From: Listeria floridensis FSL S10-1187
Lineage (GTDB): Bacteria > Bacillota > Bacilli > Lactobacillales > Listeriaceae
Assembly (NCBI RefSeq): GCF_000525875.1
Contig: NZ_AODF01000005.1
Location: 30,748 to 94,747 of the forward strand
DNA: 64,000 nucleotides
Direction of reading: 5' to 3'
Made by a program: the position numbers and the translations under genes. The notes below the pieces were generated by a model. It was not told the DNA's origin and ran no database searches. It was given only the letters and a program-made list of their open reading frames with translations. Shown here piece by piece: positions 10,068-21,729 of this stretch. How positions within the stretch are numbered: position 1 is the first letter of the stretch; each line of letters begins with the position of its first letter.

Positions 10068-10511
10068 GTGACACTGCTTGATAAGTTAAATGACGATATG
10101 AAGCAAGCAATGCGTGATAAAGAGAAAGAAAAACTTTCTGTTATCCGAATGCTGAAAGCTGCTCTTCAAAACGAGGCAATTGGTCAAGGTGGAGATCTTT
10201 CTCCGGATGACGAAATTACGGTTCTTTCGCGTGAGATGAAGCAGCGCAGAGATTCTCTTTCTGAGTTTGAAAAAGCTGGCAGGGATGATCTAGCTGAAAA
10301 AGTTCGAGCTGAAATCAAAATTGTGGAAGCGTACTCGCCGAAACAACTTTCTGATGAAGAGCTTGAAAATATTGTGAAAGCAACGATTGCAGAAGTTGGA
10401 GCGACGTCTAAGGCGGACTTTGGGAAAGTCATGGGCGCGATTATGCCGAAAGTAAAAGGCAAAGCTGACGGAAATGCAGTAAACAAATTTGTGAAACAAT
10501 ATCTTTCATGA
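10068..10511 (+). CDS. yqeY: YqeY, GatB/YqeY domain protein
   Basis: This 147-residue protein of the GatB/YqeY family resembles the tail domain of the GatB amidotransferase subunit, which recognises tRNA. Conserved features are SVIRMLKAA near the N terminus and [16 protein letters not shown] near the C terminus. A role in tRNA-linked reactions is inferred from the domain; the free-standing protein has no established activity that I know of. The start is a GTG at 10068 preceded by AAAGGCG. It is co-transcribed with rpsU and closed by a strong terminator. Confidence 0.93.
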   Translation: MTLLDKLNDDMKQAMRDKEKEKLSVIRMLKAALQNEAIGQGGDLSPDDEITVLSREMKQRRDSLSEFEKAGRDDLAEKVRAEIKIVEAYSPKQLSDEELENIVKATIAEVGATSKADFGKVMGAIMPKVKGKADGNAVNKFVKQYLS

Positions 10512-10520
10512 GACTTTAAA

Positions 10521-10543
10521 GACCGGCTTTGGCCGGTCTTTTT
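10521..10543 (+). terminator. terminator of rpsU-yqeY
   Basis: GACCGGC and GCCGGTC pair around TTTG, followed by five T. Confidence 0.92.
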
Positions 10544-10615
10544 ATTTATGCCAAAAAATCGGAAGAAATAGTAAGGCTAAAGGAGATGCGGTTTTAATTC
10601 TACGGCTTTTTCGTG

Positions 10616-10621
10616 TATAAT
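10616..10621 (+). promoter_or_regulatory. -10 element upstream of phoH
   Basis: TATAAT lies 41 bp before the phoH start and after the yqeY terminator. The -35 region (TTTAAT at 17 bp) is poor. It is the likely promoter of the phoH-pgpH-ybeY-dgkA-cdd-era group. Confidence 0.5.
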
Positions 10622-10662
10622 GAATACGAGATCATGGAAGTTTAAAACAAAGGGGTTAGAGA

Positions 10663-11619
10663 ATGCAAAATGAATCCTATAAAGAAACCATTGAACTAAC
10701 TGAAGAAATTGATGCACGCGATTTGTTTGGAAATCAGGATGCACATCTGGATATATTAGAAGAAAGTTTTGATGTGAAAATTGTTTCGCGCGGCGGAGAT
10801 GTTTTGGTTACAGGAGAGCCTGAGAATGTGAAACATACTCGTCACGTTCTTCATGCGTTGTTTTCTGTTTTAAAGCGCGGCGACCACCTCGATGGACGTG
10901 ATGTTGCGCAAGCGATTAAGATGGAAAATGGTGGAACGCTTGAGTATTTCGGGACGCTATTCGATGATGAAATTACGAAAAATACAAATGGAAAGCCGAT
11001 TCGGCCGAAGACATTTGGTCAGCGAGAATACATTCAAATGGTGCGCAGGTTTGATATTGTATTTGGGATAGGGCCTGCCGGAACCGGAAAAACATATTTG
11101 GCTGTTGTTATGGCTGTCGATGCTTGGAAAAAAGGTAAAGTGAGCAAAATTATTTTAACGCGTCCTGCTGTTGAAGCGGGAGAAAGTCTTGGATTCTTGC
11201 CAGGCGATTTGAAGGAAAAAGTCGATCCGTATTTGCGCCCTGTGTATGATGCACTTTATGATATTTTAGGCGTAGAACATACGACAAGGCTGATGGAACG
11301 CGGTGTGATTGAAATTGCTCCACTCGCTTATATGCGTGGCCGGACTCTTGATCATGCATTTGTTATTCTTGATGAAGCGCAAAATACAACGATTGCACAA
11401 ATGAAGATGTTTTTAACGCGCCTCGGATACGATTCGAAGATGATCGTGAACGGGGATATGACGCAAATCGATTTGCCAAAAGGTGTCGTGAGCGGTCTTG
11501 TTAATGCGGAACAGGTTTTAAACCATGTAAAAAATATCGGTTTTGTTTACTTTGAACACCATGATGTGGTGCGGCATCCGCTTGTTGCTGAAATTATTAA
11601 AGCTTATGAACGAAACTAA
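10663..11619 (+). CDS. phoH: PhoH family ATPase
   Basis: PhoH-like proteins are cytoplasmic P-loop ATPases linked to RNA metabolism; the group found next to ybeY is thought to act in ribosome or RNA quality control. The 318-residue protein has a KH-like N-terminal region. The Walker A motif GPAGTGKT is at residues 137-144, the Walker B/DEAQ motif in VILDEAQNTT, and the sensor motif NGDMTQIDLP follows. The start at 10663 is preceded by AAAGGGG. The next gene, pgpH, begins 15 bases after the stop. Location beside ybeY supports the RNA-processing role. Confidence 0.92.
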   Translation: MQNESYKETIELTEEIDARDLFGNQDAHLDILEESFDVKIVSRGGDVLVTGEPENVKHTRHVLHALFSVLKRGDHLDGRDVAQAIKMENGGTLEYFGTLFDDEITKNTNGKPIRPKTFGQREYIQMVRRFDIVFGIGPAGTGKTYLAVVMAVDAWKKGKVSKIILTRPAVEAGESLGFLPGDLKEKVDPYLRPVYDALYDILGVEHTTRLMERGVIEIAPLAYMRGRTLDHAFVILDEAQNTTIAQMKMFLTRLGYDSKMIVNGDMTQIDLPKGVVSGLVNAEQVLNHVKNIGFVYFEHHDVVRHPLVAEIIKAYERN

Positions 11620-11634
11620 AGGAGTCGAACCAGC

Positions 11635-13770
11635 ATGATGCAAAAATGGAACCGCTTGTACGAAAAATATGGTCAGAAAGTGATCGTTCCATGTTTTCTT
11701 GTCATTTTAATGCTTCTTGCGTATCTCCTAATGATCCAAATGACAAAGCCGGAATCTTTTAACGCTAAGCTGTTTTCGGTTGCTGAACGGACGATTCGCT
11801 CGCCGCAAACGATGATTGACACGAAAAAAACGGAAGAAGAGAAAACGGCAGCTGAAAACTCGGTTGAAGACGTGTACACGTTTAATCGTGAAACAGGGCA
11901 AAATCGTGTAGCACTGATGGATTCGTTTTTTGCTTATATCAGTGAAGTTCAAGGTGAAGTGAAAGAGAAGACGAATAAGCAGGAGACGGTTTCTGCTGCT
12001 GATAAAGTAAAACTGATCAAGGCGAAGCTTTCAAGTAATGTTTCGGAGAAGATTACGGCAAGTATTTCAGATACGATGCTACTTGGGCTGATCAATGCTG
12101 ACGCGAAAGACTTAGAGACGGTCAAAACGATTGTATCTAAAGAAGTCAGTCTGATTATGGAAGGTAATATTCGCGAAGCGGATTTAAATACCAAGAAAGT
12201 TCAAGCTCGTGATGACATTGAGCTGTCAAATTTGCCTAGCCAGTTTAAGACGACTGCAAAGGCGCTCGCTTCTTATGCAATTGTCCCTAACGAAACGTTT
12301 AATGAAAAAGAAACGACGGCACGCCAAAAAGAAGCAGCAGCAAGTGTGATTCCGGAAAAGATCCTGCAAGGTCAGGTTATCGTGCAGGAAGGGCAGATTA
12401 TTGATCGTGAAACGTATCGTCAGCTTGGAATGCTCCATTTGCTCGATCAAAAGATGCCGATTAAACAATATGCTGGTTATGCACTACTGATTTTGGTTTT
12501 AGCATCTATTCTTTATTTTTTCACGACAAAAACAAAAATTTCACGGAAAAAGCGGCAGCAAACGCTGATGATTTTCGGAGTGGCTTATTTGTTTACTTTG
12601 CTGTTGCTGTTTATTGTTCGACTGCTTGAAGGAGCAAATTTAAATAATATTGCGTTTATATTTCCAGCATCATTCCTTCCGGTTGTTCTTAAAATTTTGC
12701 TACGCGAACGCTACGCATTCTTAGGATTGCTTTTTATCTCAACGACGAGTTTATTTGTTTTTCAATCGGATGAAGCAAGCGTTGTCAGTAGTATAATAAC
12801 ACCGTTTATTTTACTGAGTGGCTTTGTGTCAATTATTTCATTGCGTGATTATTCACGCCGCATTGCTATTTTTAGGGCTGGTTTTATTGTCGGGCTGTTT
12901 AATGTGTTTTGTGTTGTTTTTTTGATGATGATTAATAATTCCACTATTTTAAATGAAAACTCGCTGCAATCAGTTTTTTATGCTTTTATCGGCGGATTAG
13001 GCGCTTTCATTTTAGCGCTTGGACTCATTCCACTTTTTGAGTTGTTATTCGGCGTACTTACGACAAGTCGGCTTGTAGAGCTTGCGAACCCGAATCATCC
13101 ACTTTTAAAACGAATTTTGATGCGAGCACCGGGTACTTACCACCACAGCATGATGGTAGCGAATTTAGCGGAAGCTTGCGCAGATAAAATCGGAGCGAAT
13201 GGTTTGCTTGTTCGTGTCGGCTGTTTCTATCATGATATTGGTAAGACTTTGCGTCCACCCTACTTTGTTGAGAATCAGTTACAAGGCATTAATCCGCATG
13301 ATCGATTGACTCCTGAGCAAAGTCGCGATATTATTTTAGCTCATACTGTTGACGGGGCTGACATCTTGCGGGAAAATCACATGCCGGAACCAATTGTTGA
13401 TATTGCCCTTGAGCATCATGGAACTACACTTTTAAAATACTTTTATTTGAAGGAAAAAGAACAGAATCCAGATGTGGATGAAGCAAGCTTCCGCTATCCA
13501 GGTCCTAAGCCCCAAACGAAGGAAACAGCCATTATTAATATTGCTGATAGTGTTGAGGCCGCTGTTCGAGCATGCGCGGAACCTACCCGTGAAAAAATCG
13601 AACAGATTATCGAAGGGATCATTAAAGAGCGCTTGCTTGACGGGCAGTTTTCAGAATGTGATTTGTCCATGAAAGAATTGGAACAAATTCGTGAAACATT
13701 AAATCAAACCTTAAACGGGATATATCACCAACGGATTCAGTATCCGGATGAAAAGAAAGGGGAAAACTGA
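11635..13770 (+). CDS. pgpH: PgpH, 7TM-HD cyclic-di-AMP phosphodiesterase
   Basis: PgpH hydrolyses the second messenger c-di-AMP to pApA; in Listeria and Bacillus it is one of two main phosphodiesterases. The 711-residue protein has one N-terminal membrane segment (about 18-36), an extracellular 7TMR-HDED domain (about 45-270) and a block of seven membrane segments (about 275-475). A cytoplasmic HD domain follows, with His503-His504 and the signature His533-Asp534 (FYHDIGKT). The start MMQKW follows GGAGTCG. The stop overlaps the ybeY start by one base (TGATG), a sign of translational coupling. Confidence 0.95.
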   Translation: MMQKWNRLYEKYGQKVIVPCFLVILMLLAYLLMIQMTKPESFNAKLFSVAERTIRSPQTMIDTKKTEEEKTAAENSVEDVYTFNRETGQNRVALMDSFFAYISEVQGEVKEKTNKQETVSAADKVKLIKAKLSSNVSEKITASISDTMLLGLINADAKDLETVKTIVSKEVSLIMEGNIREADLNTKKVQARDDIELSNLPSQFKTTAKALASYAIVPNETFNEKETTARQKEAAASVIPEKILQGQVIVQEGQIIDRETYRQLGMLHLLDQKMPIKQYAGYALLILVLASILYFFTTKTKISRKKRQQTLMIFGVAYLFTLLLLFIVRLLEGANLNNIAFIFPASFLPVVLKILLRERYAFLGLLFISTTSLFVFQSDEASVVSSIITPFILLSGFVSIISLRDYSRRIAIFRAGFIVGLFNVFCVVFLMMINNSTILNENSLQSVFYAFIGGLGAFILALGLIPLFELLFGVLTTSRLVELANPNHPLLKRILMRAPGTYHHSMMVANLAEACADKIGANGLLVRVGCFYHDIGKTLRPPYFVENQLQGINPHDRLTPEQSRDIILAHTVDGADILRENHMPEPIVDIALEHHGTTLLKYFYLKEKEQNPDVDEASFRYPGPKPQTKETAIINIADSVEAAVRACAEPTREKIEQIIEGIIKERLLDGQFSECDLSMKELEQIRETLNQTLNGIYHQRIQYPDEKKGEN

Positions 13771-14249
13771 TGGCGATTCTTGAACTCGACTTAATCGATG
13801 AAACTGAAAAGCTTTCAAATGATGCTTCTCTACTTGTTGCTGACATTTTGGAGTTTGCTGCCAGTTATTTAAAACTGGACGAAGGAACAGAAATGTCCGT
13901 TACTTTTATGGACAATTCAGGTATTCAAGAAATTAATCGTGAATATCGCGGCAAGGATGCACCAACGGATGTGATTTCGTTTGCGCTTGAAGAGCAGGGC
14001 GAAGATGAAATGCCGATTATTTTTGAAGAAGACATGATGCCGCGAAATCTTGGCGATATTATTATTTCAACAGAACGGGCAGCGGAACAAGCCGAGGAAT
14101 ACGGCCATTCCTTTGACCGCGAGCTTGGATTTTTAGCCGTGCACGGTTTGCTGCATCTGCTTGGCTATGATCACATGGAAAAAGAAGAAGAAAAAGAGAT
14201 GTTCGGTCTTCAAAAAGAAGTGTTGGATGCTTATGGTCTCAAACGATAG
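13770..14249 (+). CDS. ybeY: YbeY, endoribonuclease / rRNA maturation factor
   Basis: YbeY is a metal-dependent endoribonuclease needed for 16S rRNA 3' end maturation and ribosome quality control. The 159-residue protein carries the zinc-binding motif H-x3-H-x5-H as His125, His129 and His135 in [11 protein letters not shown], plus the conserved DAPTDVISF. The ATG at 13770 shares one base with the pgpH stop. Its end overlaps the start of dgkA by 17 bases. Confidence 0.95.
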   Translation: MAILELDLIDETEKLSNDASLLVADILEFAASYLKLDEGTEMSVTFMDNSGIQEINREYRGKDAPTDVISFALEEQGEDEMPIIFEEDMMPRNLGDIIISTERAAEQAEEYGHSFDRELGFLAVHGLLHLLGYDHMEKEEEKEMFGLQKEVLDAYGLKR

Positions 14250-14626
14250 AAAATTCCGGCGCAGCAAAAGTTACCTCGACTCGTTTCGGCATGCACTTGC
14301 TGGGATTAAAACTGTTGTTGTGGAAGAGCGCAATATGCGAGTGCATCTATTCGCTGCTATCCTTGTCATTTTGTTCGCTGTTTTATTCCGCGTTAGTCAA
14401 ACAGAATGGCTGATTCTTACGCTTTGTATCGCTTCTGTCCTCGTGCTTGAAATTGTGAATACAGCGATTGAGCGGACAGTCGATACAGTGACATCTGAGT
14501 TTATGCCTGAAGCAAAAAAAAGCAAAAGATGCTGCTGCTGGCGCTGTCTTAGTAGCTTCACTTGCCTCAGCCATCATCGGATTCATTATTTTTATTCCTT
14601 ATTTTTGGCAATTAATTCATTTATAG
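14233..14626 (+). CDS. dgkA: DgkA, undecaprenol/diacylglycerol kinase (frameshift in sequence)
   Basis: Gram-positive DgkA phosphorylates undecaprenol and so recycles the lipid carrier for cell wall synthesis. It is a small trimeric membrane protein. The sequence shows the N-terminal [10 protein letters not shown], two membrane segments, and the motif [13 protein letters not shown], which holds the catalytic Glu and metal-binding residues. A run of eight A at 14514-14521 is one too long. With seven A the frame continues as [15 protein letters not shown] and ends in a third membrane segment, for 130 residues in all. The start ATG at 14233 lies inside ybeY with only a weak binding site, suggesting coupled translation. 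Confidence 0.9.
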
Positions 14627-15940
<1,314 letters not shown>

Positions 15941-15941
<1 letters not shown>

Positions 15942-15971
15942 AAAAAAGACGCGTGCAAAACGCGTCTTTTT
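15941..15971. terminator. bidirectional terminator between era and the convergent gene
   Basis: GACGCGT and ACGCGTC pair around GCAAA, with A and T runs on both sides. It can stop transcription from either direction. Confidence 0.92.
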
Positions 15972-15972
15972 C

Positions 15973-16575
15973 TTATTCGTGCCAAAGCAGGTTATCATAT
16001 TCGACTTCCAGTTTTCCTTTTCCAATATATTGATAGTAGATTGAAAATGTAACAGTTTTACCCGGATCTATTTTCTCATGGAAATAATCTTTTTTCAGAA
16101 CTTCCGGATATTCATCTTTTTCATAATTGTATAGAAAAAAATCTTTTGCGGACACGTAAACGGTTTCTTTGCTATCATTTCGCATGGTGACATTCATCTT
16201 ATAATATTTATCAATTCCGCGCTCATCCAAATCCCCAGTTGTCGGTTTTGTTACTTTAACAACAACTTGTTCGGTATTTTTTCCTTCTTTTCCGAAATCA
16301 AGTTCAAGATACTCATCATCATATTCATCATAGAAGTTGTCGCTTGCTGCTTTTGAAGATTCTTCAACTTGGACATTTTGATTATTTGCTTCTGTGACAT
16401 AAAATAAAAACGCTCCGGTGAAAACGATTAAACTAATTAAAAGAATTCCGCCACCAACACTGACAAATGTGACCGCTAGCCATTTCTTGACTTTTATGAA
16501 CAGTAAAACAATCCCAATAATCAAAAGTACAAATGCAAAAAAGGAAATAATCCCTAAAATCCCGATAAATACCAT
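15973..16575 (-). CDS. two-TM protein with extracellular DUF4352-like domain
   Basis: The product has 200 residues. Two membrane segments (about 3-27 and 32-57) are followed by a linker rich in Asp, Glu and Ser (about 68-95). A beta-rich domain then carries YKMNVTMRND and IDPGKTVTFSI, a pattern typical of DUF4352 immunoglobulin-like domains that sit outside the membrane. The function is unknown. It shares its plan with the gene at 48323-48979 in this window. It lies on the opposite strand to the whole era-recO region, with its own extended -10 promoter and the ribosome binding site AAAGGAG. The fold assignment is inferred from pattern only. Confidence 0.65.
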   Translation of the reverse strand: MVFIGILGIISFFAFVLLIIGIVLLFIKVKKWLAVTFVSVGGGILLISLIVFTGAFLFYVTEANNQNVQVEESSKAASDNFYDEYDDEYLELDFGKEGKNTEQVVVKVTKPTTGDLDERGIDKYYKMNVTMRNDSKETVYVSAKDFFLYNYEKDEYPEVLKKDYFHEKIDPGKTVTFSIYYQYIGKGKLEVEYDNLLWHE

Positions 16576-16610
16576 TTAATAGACTCCTTTTTCTAACCTC
16601 TAATAACGAT

Positions 16611-16619
16611 ATTGTATCA
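16611..16619 (-). promoter_or_regulatory. extended -10 promoter of the minus-strand gene
   Basis: On the minus strand TGATACAAT (TGn plus TACAAT) lies about 36 bp before the start at 16575. Confidence 0.5.
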
Positions 16620-16655
16620 TTTTTATACAAACAGGGGAATAAAAAAAGCATTTTC

Positions 16656-16664
16656 TGCTATAAT
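16656..16664 (+). promoter_or_regulatory. extended -10 promoter of recO
   Basis: TGCTATAAT lies 21 bp before the recO start, facing away from the promoter of the neighbouring minus-strand gene. Confidence 0.6.
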
Positions 16665-16684
16665 AAAACAAGGGGGTGAGCAGT

Positions 16685-17452
16685 TTGGAAAAATGTGAAG
16701 GGATTGTGCTACGCCAGACGAGTTATCGTGAATCGGATAAAATTGTTGTCGTTTATACACGTGAATTCGGAAAAATCGGAATGGTTGCACGCGGCGCAAA
16801 AAAAGGGAAAAGTCGCTTAGCAGCTGTCACTCAGCCGTTTACAACTGGAATGTTTACGTTTTTCGGCAGTAAAGGACTTGTTACTTTACAGCAAGGCGAT
16901 GTGATTGAAACATTCTCAAGCATTCAACAAGACATTTTTTTAACGGCATATGCGTCCTTTGTATGCGAACTTTTAGATAAAGCAACCGAAGAAAGGCGGA
17001 AAAATGCTTACCTCTATGAACTGACATTTGCCATTTTACGTGACATTGATGAAGGCTATGATGCGCAAATCCTGACTCAAATCTATGAAATGAAAATGCT
17101 TAATGTGCTTGGTCTTTATCCAGTCATGGACCGCTGTGCCATTTGCGGCGAGACAGAAGGCCATTTCGATTTTTCTACCCATAGCGACGGTCTTGTTTGC
17201 CATCGCTGTTATGATAAAGACCCGTATCGAATGCATCTTCCGGCCAGTGTTGTGAAACTTCTCCGGCTGTTTTATATTTTCAGGATTGATCGTCTTGGGG
17301 AAATTAATGTTAAAGAGGAGACAAAAATGCTTCTTGAAAAAGCGATTGATACGTATTACGATGAAAAATCTGGATTATATTTGAAAAGCAAAAAGTTCCT
17401 GCGTGACATGAATAAGTGGAGTGATATGCTCGGTGAAAAGAAAGAAGATTGA
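16685..17452 (+). CDS. recO: RecO recombination mediator
   Basis: RecO anneals single-stranded DNA and, with RecR, loads RecA in recombinational repair. The 255-residue protein has the N-terminal OB fold (EKCEGIVLRQTSYRESDK) and a C-terminal zinc-finger region with CAICGETEGHFDF and CHRCYDKD. The most likely start is the TTG at 16685, seven bases after the strong AGGGGGTGAG. A GTG at 16676 lies within that binding site. The stop codon overlaps the -35 element of the following T-box promoter. Confidence 0.92.
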   Translation: MEKCEGIVLRQTSYRESDKIVVVYTREFGKIGMVARGAKKGKSRLAAVTQPFTTGMFTFFGSKGLVTLQQGDVIETFSSIQQDIFLTAYASFVCELLDKATEERRKNAYLYELTFAILRDIDEGYDAQILTQIYEMKMLNVLGLYPVMDRCAICGETEGHFDFSTHSDGLVCHRCYDKDPYRMHLPASVVKLLRLFYIFRIDRLGEINVKEETKMLLEKAIDTYYDEKSGLYLKSKKFLRDMNKWSDMLGEKKED

Positions 17453-17477
17453 CAAATCGAGCTTAATCCAGTATCTT
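17449..17477 (+). promoter_or_regulatory. promoter of the glyQS T-box leader
   Basis: A perfect TTGACA (17449-17454), a 17-bp spacer and TATCTT (17472-17477). The -35 overlaps the recO stop codon. Confidence 0.6.
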
Positions 17478-17479
17478 TA

Positions 17480-17706
17480 AAGTATTATGAATAGCTAAGT
17501 GCGATGATGAAAAAGAGTAAAAATAAGCCCTGATGAAAACAGCGAAATCGGAAATGGTGGGAGCCGATGATCATCTTATTTTGAAGGCGTTTCGGAGCAC
17601 ATGTTAAAAGAGGTGGAGTCTTCGTTCGAGGATTCAAATAGGGTGGAACCGCGAGAATACTCTCGTCCCTATATGCAAAACAGCATATAGAGACGGGAGT
17701 TTTTAT
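17480..17706 (+). ncRNA. T-box leader of glyQS
   Basis: The leader carries the T-box sequence GGGTGGAACCGCG at 17641-17653. It is followed by a terminator whose arms hold CTATATGC and GCATATAG and which ends in GGGAGTTTTT. The upstream part has the stem I features GATGATGAAAAAGAGTA and GGTGGGAGCCGATG. A GGC triplet at 17586-17588 in GAAGGCG is a plausible specifier for glycine. T-box leaders bind uncharged tRNA, here tRNA-Gly, and switch from termination to antitermination. The exact 5' end is estimated from the promoter. Confidence 0.93.
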
Positions 17707-17737
17707 ATGCTTGAACTTTTTCGGAGGTGGGAAAAAA

Positions 17738-18622
17738 ATGAATTTACAAACGATGATTCGCACGTTGCAAGATTTTTGGTCCGAACAGGGCTGTATCATG
17801 CTGCAATCGTACGATGTTGAAAAAGGTGCCGGTACAATGAGTCCGTATACGTTCCTAAAAGCGATCGGTCCAGAACCGTGGAAAGCAGGATACGTTGAGC
17901 CGTCAAGACGACCGGCAGACGGAAGATATGGTGAAAATCCAAACCGCCTATTCCAGCATCACCAGTTCCAAGTTGTAATGAAGCCGTCCCCAGATAACAT
18001 CCAAGAGCTTTACCTTGCTTCTCTTGAAAAAATCGGAATCGATCCGCTAAAGCATGATATTCGCTTTGTAGAAGATAACTGGGAAAATCCTTCACTTGGC
18101 TGTGCCGGACTGGGTTGGGAAGTCTGGCTCGATGGAATGGAAATCACACAGTTCACGTATTTCCAGCAAGTCGGCGGTTTAGACTGCTTCCCAGTTACAT
18201 CTGAAATCACGTATGGCGTAGAGCGCCTTGCAAGTTATATTCAAGATAAAGAAAATGTATTCGATCTTGAATGGACAGACGGCATCACATATCGCGATAT
18301 TTTTCTTCAAGCTGAGTTTGAAAACTCTAAATATGCTTTTGAAACTTCAAATACAGAAATGCTTTTACACTTGTTTGATACGTATGAACGCGAAGCGACA
18401 AACCAAATGGATGAAGGGCTTGTATTCCCTGCTTACGACTATGTTCTCAAATGTTCACACACGTTCAACTTGCTTGATGCACGAGGTGTGGTTTCCGTTA
18501 CAGAGCGCGCACAGTACATCGGGCGTATTCGCCACTTGGCGCGTCGCATTGCAAGAACTTTTTATGAAGAACGCGAAAAATTAGGATTCCCCTTAATAAA
18601 GGAGGCGAAAGATCATGAATAA
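17738..18622 (+). CDS. glyQ: glycyl-tRNA synthetase alpha subunit
   Basis: GlyQ is the catalytic subunit of the heterotetrameric bacterial glycyl-tRNA synthetase. It has 294 residues. Class II features include [28 protein letters not shown] cut short here to its key parts: the motif 2 arginines in [14 protein letters not shown] and motif 3 in YGVERL. The start ATG at 17738 follows GGAGGTGG; a longer frame from 17711 begins inside the leader and is rejected. Expression is set by the T-box upstream. The last eight bases overlap the start of glyS. Confidence 0.97.
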   Translation: MNLQTMIRTLQDFWSEQGCIMLQSYDVEKGAGTMSPYTFLKAIGPEPWKAGYVEPSRRPADGRYGENPNRLFQHHQFQVVMKPSPDNIQELYLASLEKIGIDPLKHDIRFVEDNWENPSLGCAGLGWEVWLDGMEITQFTYFQQVGGLDCFPVTSEITYGVERLASYIQDKENVFDLEWTDGITYRDIFLQAEFENSKYAFETSNTEMLLHLFDTYEREATNQMDEGLVFPAYDYVLKCSHTFNLLDARGVVSVTERAQYIGRIRHLARRIARTFYEEREKLGFPLIKEAKDHE

Positions 18623-20681
18623 AGATTTTTTACTGGAAATCGGACTTGAAGAAATGCCAGCTAAATACATCACCGATTCGTTGAAACAGCTTGAAGAACG
18701 TACTGCAAACTGGTTTTTAGAGCAAAAAATTGAGCATGGCGAGATCCTTTCATTTCAATCGCCGCGCCGCTTAGCTGTCCTTGTAAAAGATGTTGCGGAA
18801 AAACAAGCTGACCGAGTAGAAGAAGCTAAAGGACCCGCAAAAAAGATTGCTTTTGATGAAACAGGAGACTGGTCTAAAGCCGCACTTGGATTCGCACGCG
18901 GACAAGGTGTTGATCCAACTGAACTTACTTTTCGCGAGCTTAAAGGCGTTGAATATATCTACATTGAAAAGAAGGTAGCGGGTGTTGAAACGATCCAGCT
19001 TCTTCCTGAGTTTAAAAAAATCATTACAGATATGGCTTTCCCAGTTAATATGCACTGGGGCGCAAATGAATTGCGTTACATTCGCCCCATTAAATGGTTG
19101 ATTGCATTATTTGGCGAGACAGTCATTCCATTTGAAATCACTGGTGTTAAAACCGGTAATACAACACGCGGTCATCGCTTCCTCGGAAAAGAAGTAACCA
19201 TTTCAAACCCTGCTGATTATGAGATGAAACTGCTTGAACAGTTTGTTGTAGCAGATCCAACGAAACGGAAAAGTGCAATTCGCGAACAAATTGAAGAAAT
19301 CGAAGCTGTTAAGGGATGGGTGATTCCACAAGACGAAGCTTTGCTCGAAGAAGTCAACAATTTAGTAGAATATCCGACAGTGCTTGACGGTGCATTCGAA
19401 GAACACTTTTTAACACTTCCGGAAGAAATTCTAATCACTTCGATGAAGGAGCATCAACGTTATTTCCCAGTATTTAACGCAGAAGATGTTTTATTGCCGC
19501 ATTTTATTACCGTGCGAAACGGCAATCATGAACATCTCGATATGGTTGTTCGTGGAAATGAAAAGGTTCTCCGGGCACGGCTTTCGGATGGTCAATTCTT
19601 TTACGATGAAGACTTGAAAATTAAAATTGATGATGCCGTTCAAAAGTTGTCTCATATTGTATTTCATGAAAAACTTGGCTCGTTGTCAGAAAAAATGAAA
19701 CGCGTGCAGAAAGTGGCCCTTCTAATTGCTGATTTGTTAGACTGGAATAAAGATGAACAAGCAGATATTATACGAGCAACAGATATTTATAAATTTGATT
19801 TAGTCACAAATGTCGTTGGTGAATTCCCCGAGCTTCAAGGGATCATGGGTGAAAAATACGCATTGCTTCAAGGTGAAAAAGCTGAAGTTGCTACAGCAAT
19901 TCGCGAGCATTATATGCCAACTTCGGCTGATGGTGCGCTTCCTGAAACGGAACTTGGAAGCTTGATTGCTATTTCTGATAAACTCGAAACACTCGTTAGC
20001 TTTTTCTGCGTCGGTTTGATTCCAACAGGCTCGCAAGACCCGTTTAGTTTGCGGCGCAGTGCTTTTGGTGTGATACGTATTATTCTTAAAAACGGCTGGA
20101 ATTTACCACTTGCTGAACTTCTTCACGCAGTTGTTGAGATGGAAAAAGAAGCAGGGATCGGTGAAATTTCTGCTGCTGAAGTCTATCAAGACGTTCAGAA
20201 CTTCTTGAAAAACCGTTTACGTGTTATTTTGCAAGATGAAAAAGTCAGAGCGGATATTATTGATGCAGTCACAAGTGAGGATTCTAATTTTGTGCCGTTG
20301 ATTATCGAGCGGGCGAAACTGTTAAATGAAAATGCTAAATCGGAGTGGTTTAGGCCGACAATTGAAGCTTTATCGCGTGTATCTAACTTAGCGAAGAAAC
20401 ATGTGGATGATGTCGAGATTGATGAAAGCTTATTCGAAAATGCTTCTGAAAAAGCGCTGTTTGACGAATTGACACTCATGAAGCGCGATTTCCCAAGCCT
20501 CTCGAGTGCTGAACGCTTGGAACGTTTTGCTGAACTTCGCAGTACGATTGATGCGTATTTTGATGAAACGCTTGTTATGAGTGACGATGAACAAGTCCGA
20601 AGCAATCGCTTGGAACTATTATTCGAACTCGCTCTTTTTATCAAAGAATTTGCCGAAATGGATGCAATTAATGTAAAATAA
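18615..20681 (+). CDS. glyS: glycyl-tRNA synthetase beta subunit
   Basis: GlyS is the tRNA-binding subunit that acts with GlyQ. The 688-residue product shows the start [17 protein letters not shown], the segment [11 protein letters not shown], an internal HD-like domain near [18 protein letters not shown], and a C-terminal anticodon-binding region. The ATG at 18615 overlaps the glyQ end and has AAGGAGG within glyQ, a typical coupled pair. A terminator follows the stop. Confidence 0.97.
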   Translation: MNKDFLLEIGLEEMPAKYITDSLKQLEERTANWFLEQKIEHGEILSFQSPRRLAVLVKDVAEKQADRVEEAKGPAKKIAFDETGDWSKAALGFARGQGVDPTELTFRELKGVEYIYIEKKVAGVETIQLLPEFKKIITDMAFPVNMHWGANELRYIRPIKWLIALFGETVIPFEITGVKTGNTTRGHRFLGKEVTISNPADYEMKLLEQFVVADPTKRKSAIREQIEEIEAVKGWVIPQDEALLEEVNNLVEYPTVLDGAFEEHFLTLPEEILITSMKEHQRYFPVFNAEDVLLPHFITVRNGNHEHLDMVVRGNEKVLRARLSDGQFFYDEDLKIKIDDAVQKLSHIVFHEKLGSLSEKMKRVQKVALLIADLLDWNKDEQADIIRATDIYKFDLVTNVVGEFPELQGIMGEKYALLQGEKAEVATAIREHYMPTSADGALPETELGSLIAISDKLETLVSFFCVGLIPTGSQDPFSLRRSAFGVIRIILKNGWNLPLAELLHAVVEMEKEAGIGEISAAEVYQDVQNFLKNRLRVILQDEKVRADIIDAVTSEDSNFVPLIIERAKLLNENAKSEWFRPTIEALSRVSNLAKKHVDDVEIDESLFENASEKALFDELTLMKRDFPSLSSAERLERFAELRSTIDAYFDETLVMSDDEQVRSNRLELLFELALFIKEFAEMDAINVK

Positions 20682-20692
20682 GAAGTAGCTAG

Positions 20693-20731
20693 AAAAGCAG
20701 GAATTTTTCACGTGAGAAGTTCCTGCTTTTT
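20693..20731 (+). terminator. terminator of glyQS
   Basis: AAAAGCAGGAA and TTCCTGCTTTTT pair around a loop of 16 nt. Confidence 0.88.
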
Positions 20732-20753
20732 CGAATGAAAAGGAGATTTAAAA

Positions 20754-21578
20754 ATGACTCAACCAGCTGTTTATGTTGTTTCTGATTCAACGGGAGAAAC
20801 TGCTGAACTCGTCACAAGAGCGGCTCTTTCTCAGTTTGGACAAACACCAAAATTTATTCATCGTTTTCATCACATTGATTCGAAAGAAATGATTGAAGAA
20901 ATTGTCGATCTTGTTGCTGTAAATAATGGTATTATTGTACACACGGTCGTTTTAGAAGATGTGCGGAAAGAACTCAATGAACAAGCTGAGGCATACGGCG
21001 TGCCGATCATTGATATTTTCGGGCCACTGCTTGGGCAACTTGAGAAAACGTATAAAATTAAGCCACTATCGGAACCTGGTAGAGTTCGGTCGCTTGATGA
21101 AGCGTACTTCAATAAAGTTGCAGCGATCGAATTTGCAGTAGAAAATGATGACGGGCGCAACCCGCGCGGTATTCTTCAAGCAGATTATGTATTGATTGGG
21201 GTGTCGCGGACATCTAAAACGCCACTTTCGCAGTATTTAGCTTTGAAGGGACTTAAAATCTGCAATATTCCAATTGTGCCAGAAGCTTCCATTCCGGAAG
21301 AGCTGTTTGAAATTGATCCGAATAAAATTATTGGATTAAAAATCAGTAAGACAAAGCTTAATCAGATTCGCTCGAAACGCTTGATTTCAATGGGGTTAAA
21401 CGGAACTGGAATGTACTCAAGTGATGACCGTATTACAGAAGAACTGGTTTTCTTTAAAAAGCTGACAGATAAATTGGGATGTTTCGTTTTGGATGTGACC
21501 AATAAAGCCATTGAAGAGACAGCAAATGAAATTTTGATGCATATTGGTGAAATTGCTGACGAAAATTTAGAACTTTAA
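20754..21578 (+). CDS. ppsR: PpsR/YqfL, pyruvate phosphate dikinase regulatory protein
   Basis: This bifunctional serine/threonine kinase and pyrophosphorylase (DUF299) uses ADP to inactivate, and phosphate to reactivate, pyruvate-phosphate dikinase or PEP synthase. The 274-residue protein starts [13 protein letters not shown]. The nucleotide-binding loop [11 protein letters not shown] lies near residue 150, and the conserved NPRGI is just before it. The start at 20754 follows AAAAGGAG. It sits between glyQS and dnaG, its usual place in Listeria and Bacillus (where it is called yqfL). The substrate enzyme is not encoded in this window. Confidence 0.92.
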   Translation: MTQPAVYVVSDSTGETAELVTRAALSQFGQTPKFIHRFHHIDSKEMIEEIVDLVAVNNGIIVHTVVLEDVRKELNEQAEAYGVPIIDIFGPLLGQLEKTYKIKPLSEPGRVRSLDEAYFNKVAAIEFAVENDDGRNPRGILQADYVLIGVSRTSKTPLSQYLALKGLKICNIPIVPEASIPEELFEIDPNKIIGLKISKTKLNQIRSKRLISMGLNGTGMYSSDDRITEELVFFKKLTDKLGCFVLDVTNKAIEETANEILMHIGEIADENLEL

Positions 21579-21587
21579 GGAGGACTT

Positions 21588-21629
21588 TTGCTTTTTATGG
21601 CGAATAAGTATAATATGCGAGGTTTATAA
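21588..21629 (+). CDS. possible 13-codon peptide behind ppsR
   Basis: Directly after the ppsR stop a consensus AAGGAGGA is followed by TTG at 21588 and 13 sense codons (MLFMANKYNMRGL) to a TAA at 21627. An ATG at 21597 is an alternative start. Such a strong binding site with almost no frame could be a short peptide, a regulatory uORF or the stump of a lost gene. Confidence 0.25.
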   Translation: MLFMANKYNMRGL

Positions 21630-21631
21630 GC

Positions 21632-21660
21632 TTGAAATCGGCTTTTTAATCGCGTATAAT
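21632..21660 (+). promoter_or_regulatory. sigma-A promoter of the DUF188-dnaG-rpoD operon
   Basis: TTGAAA (21632-21637), a 17-bp spacer and a perfect TATAAT (21655-21660). Confidence 0.75.
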
Positions 21661-21703
21661 CCATTCTTGCGGATTTACTTTCTTTCCGCTTGCATGTCGA
21701 ATG

Positions 21704-21729
21704 AAAAACGGGTTTTTTACTCGTTTTTT
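21704..21729 (+). terminator. terminator-like hairpin in the operon leader
   Basis: AAAAACGGGT (21704-21713) pairs with ACTCGTTTTT (21719-21728, one G-T pair) and ends in a T run. It lies about 40 nt after the predicted transcription start and before the first gene. It may be an attenuator, or a terminator for transcription coming from ppsR. Confidence 0.5.

Noticed and set aside
17485..17799. 104-residue minus-strand frame before glyQ
   Set aside because: It lies over the T-box leader, whose conserved elements explain the sequence.
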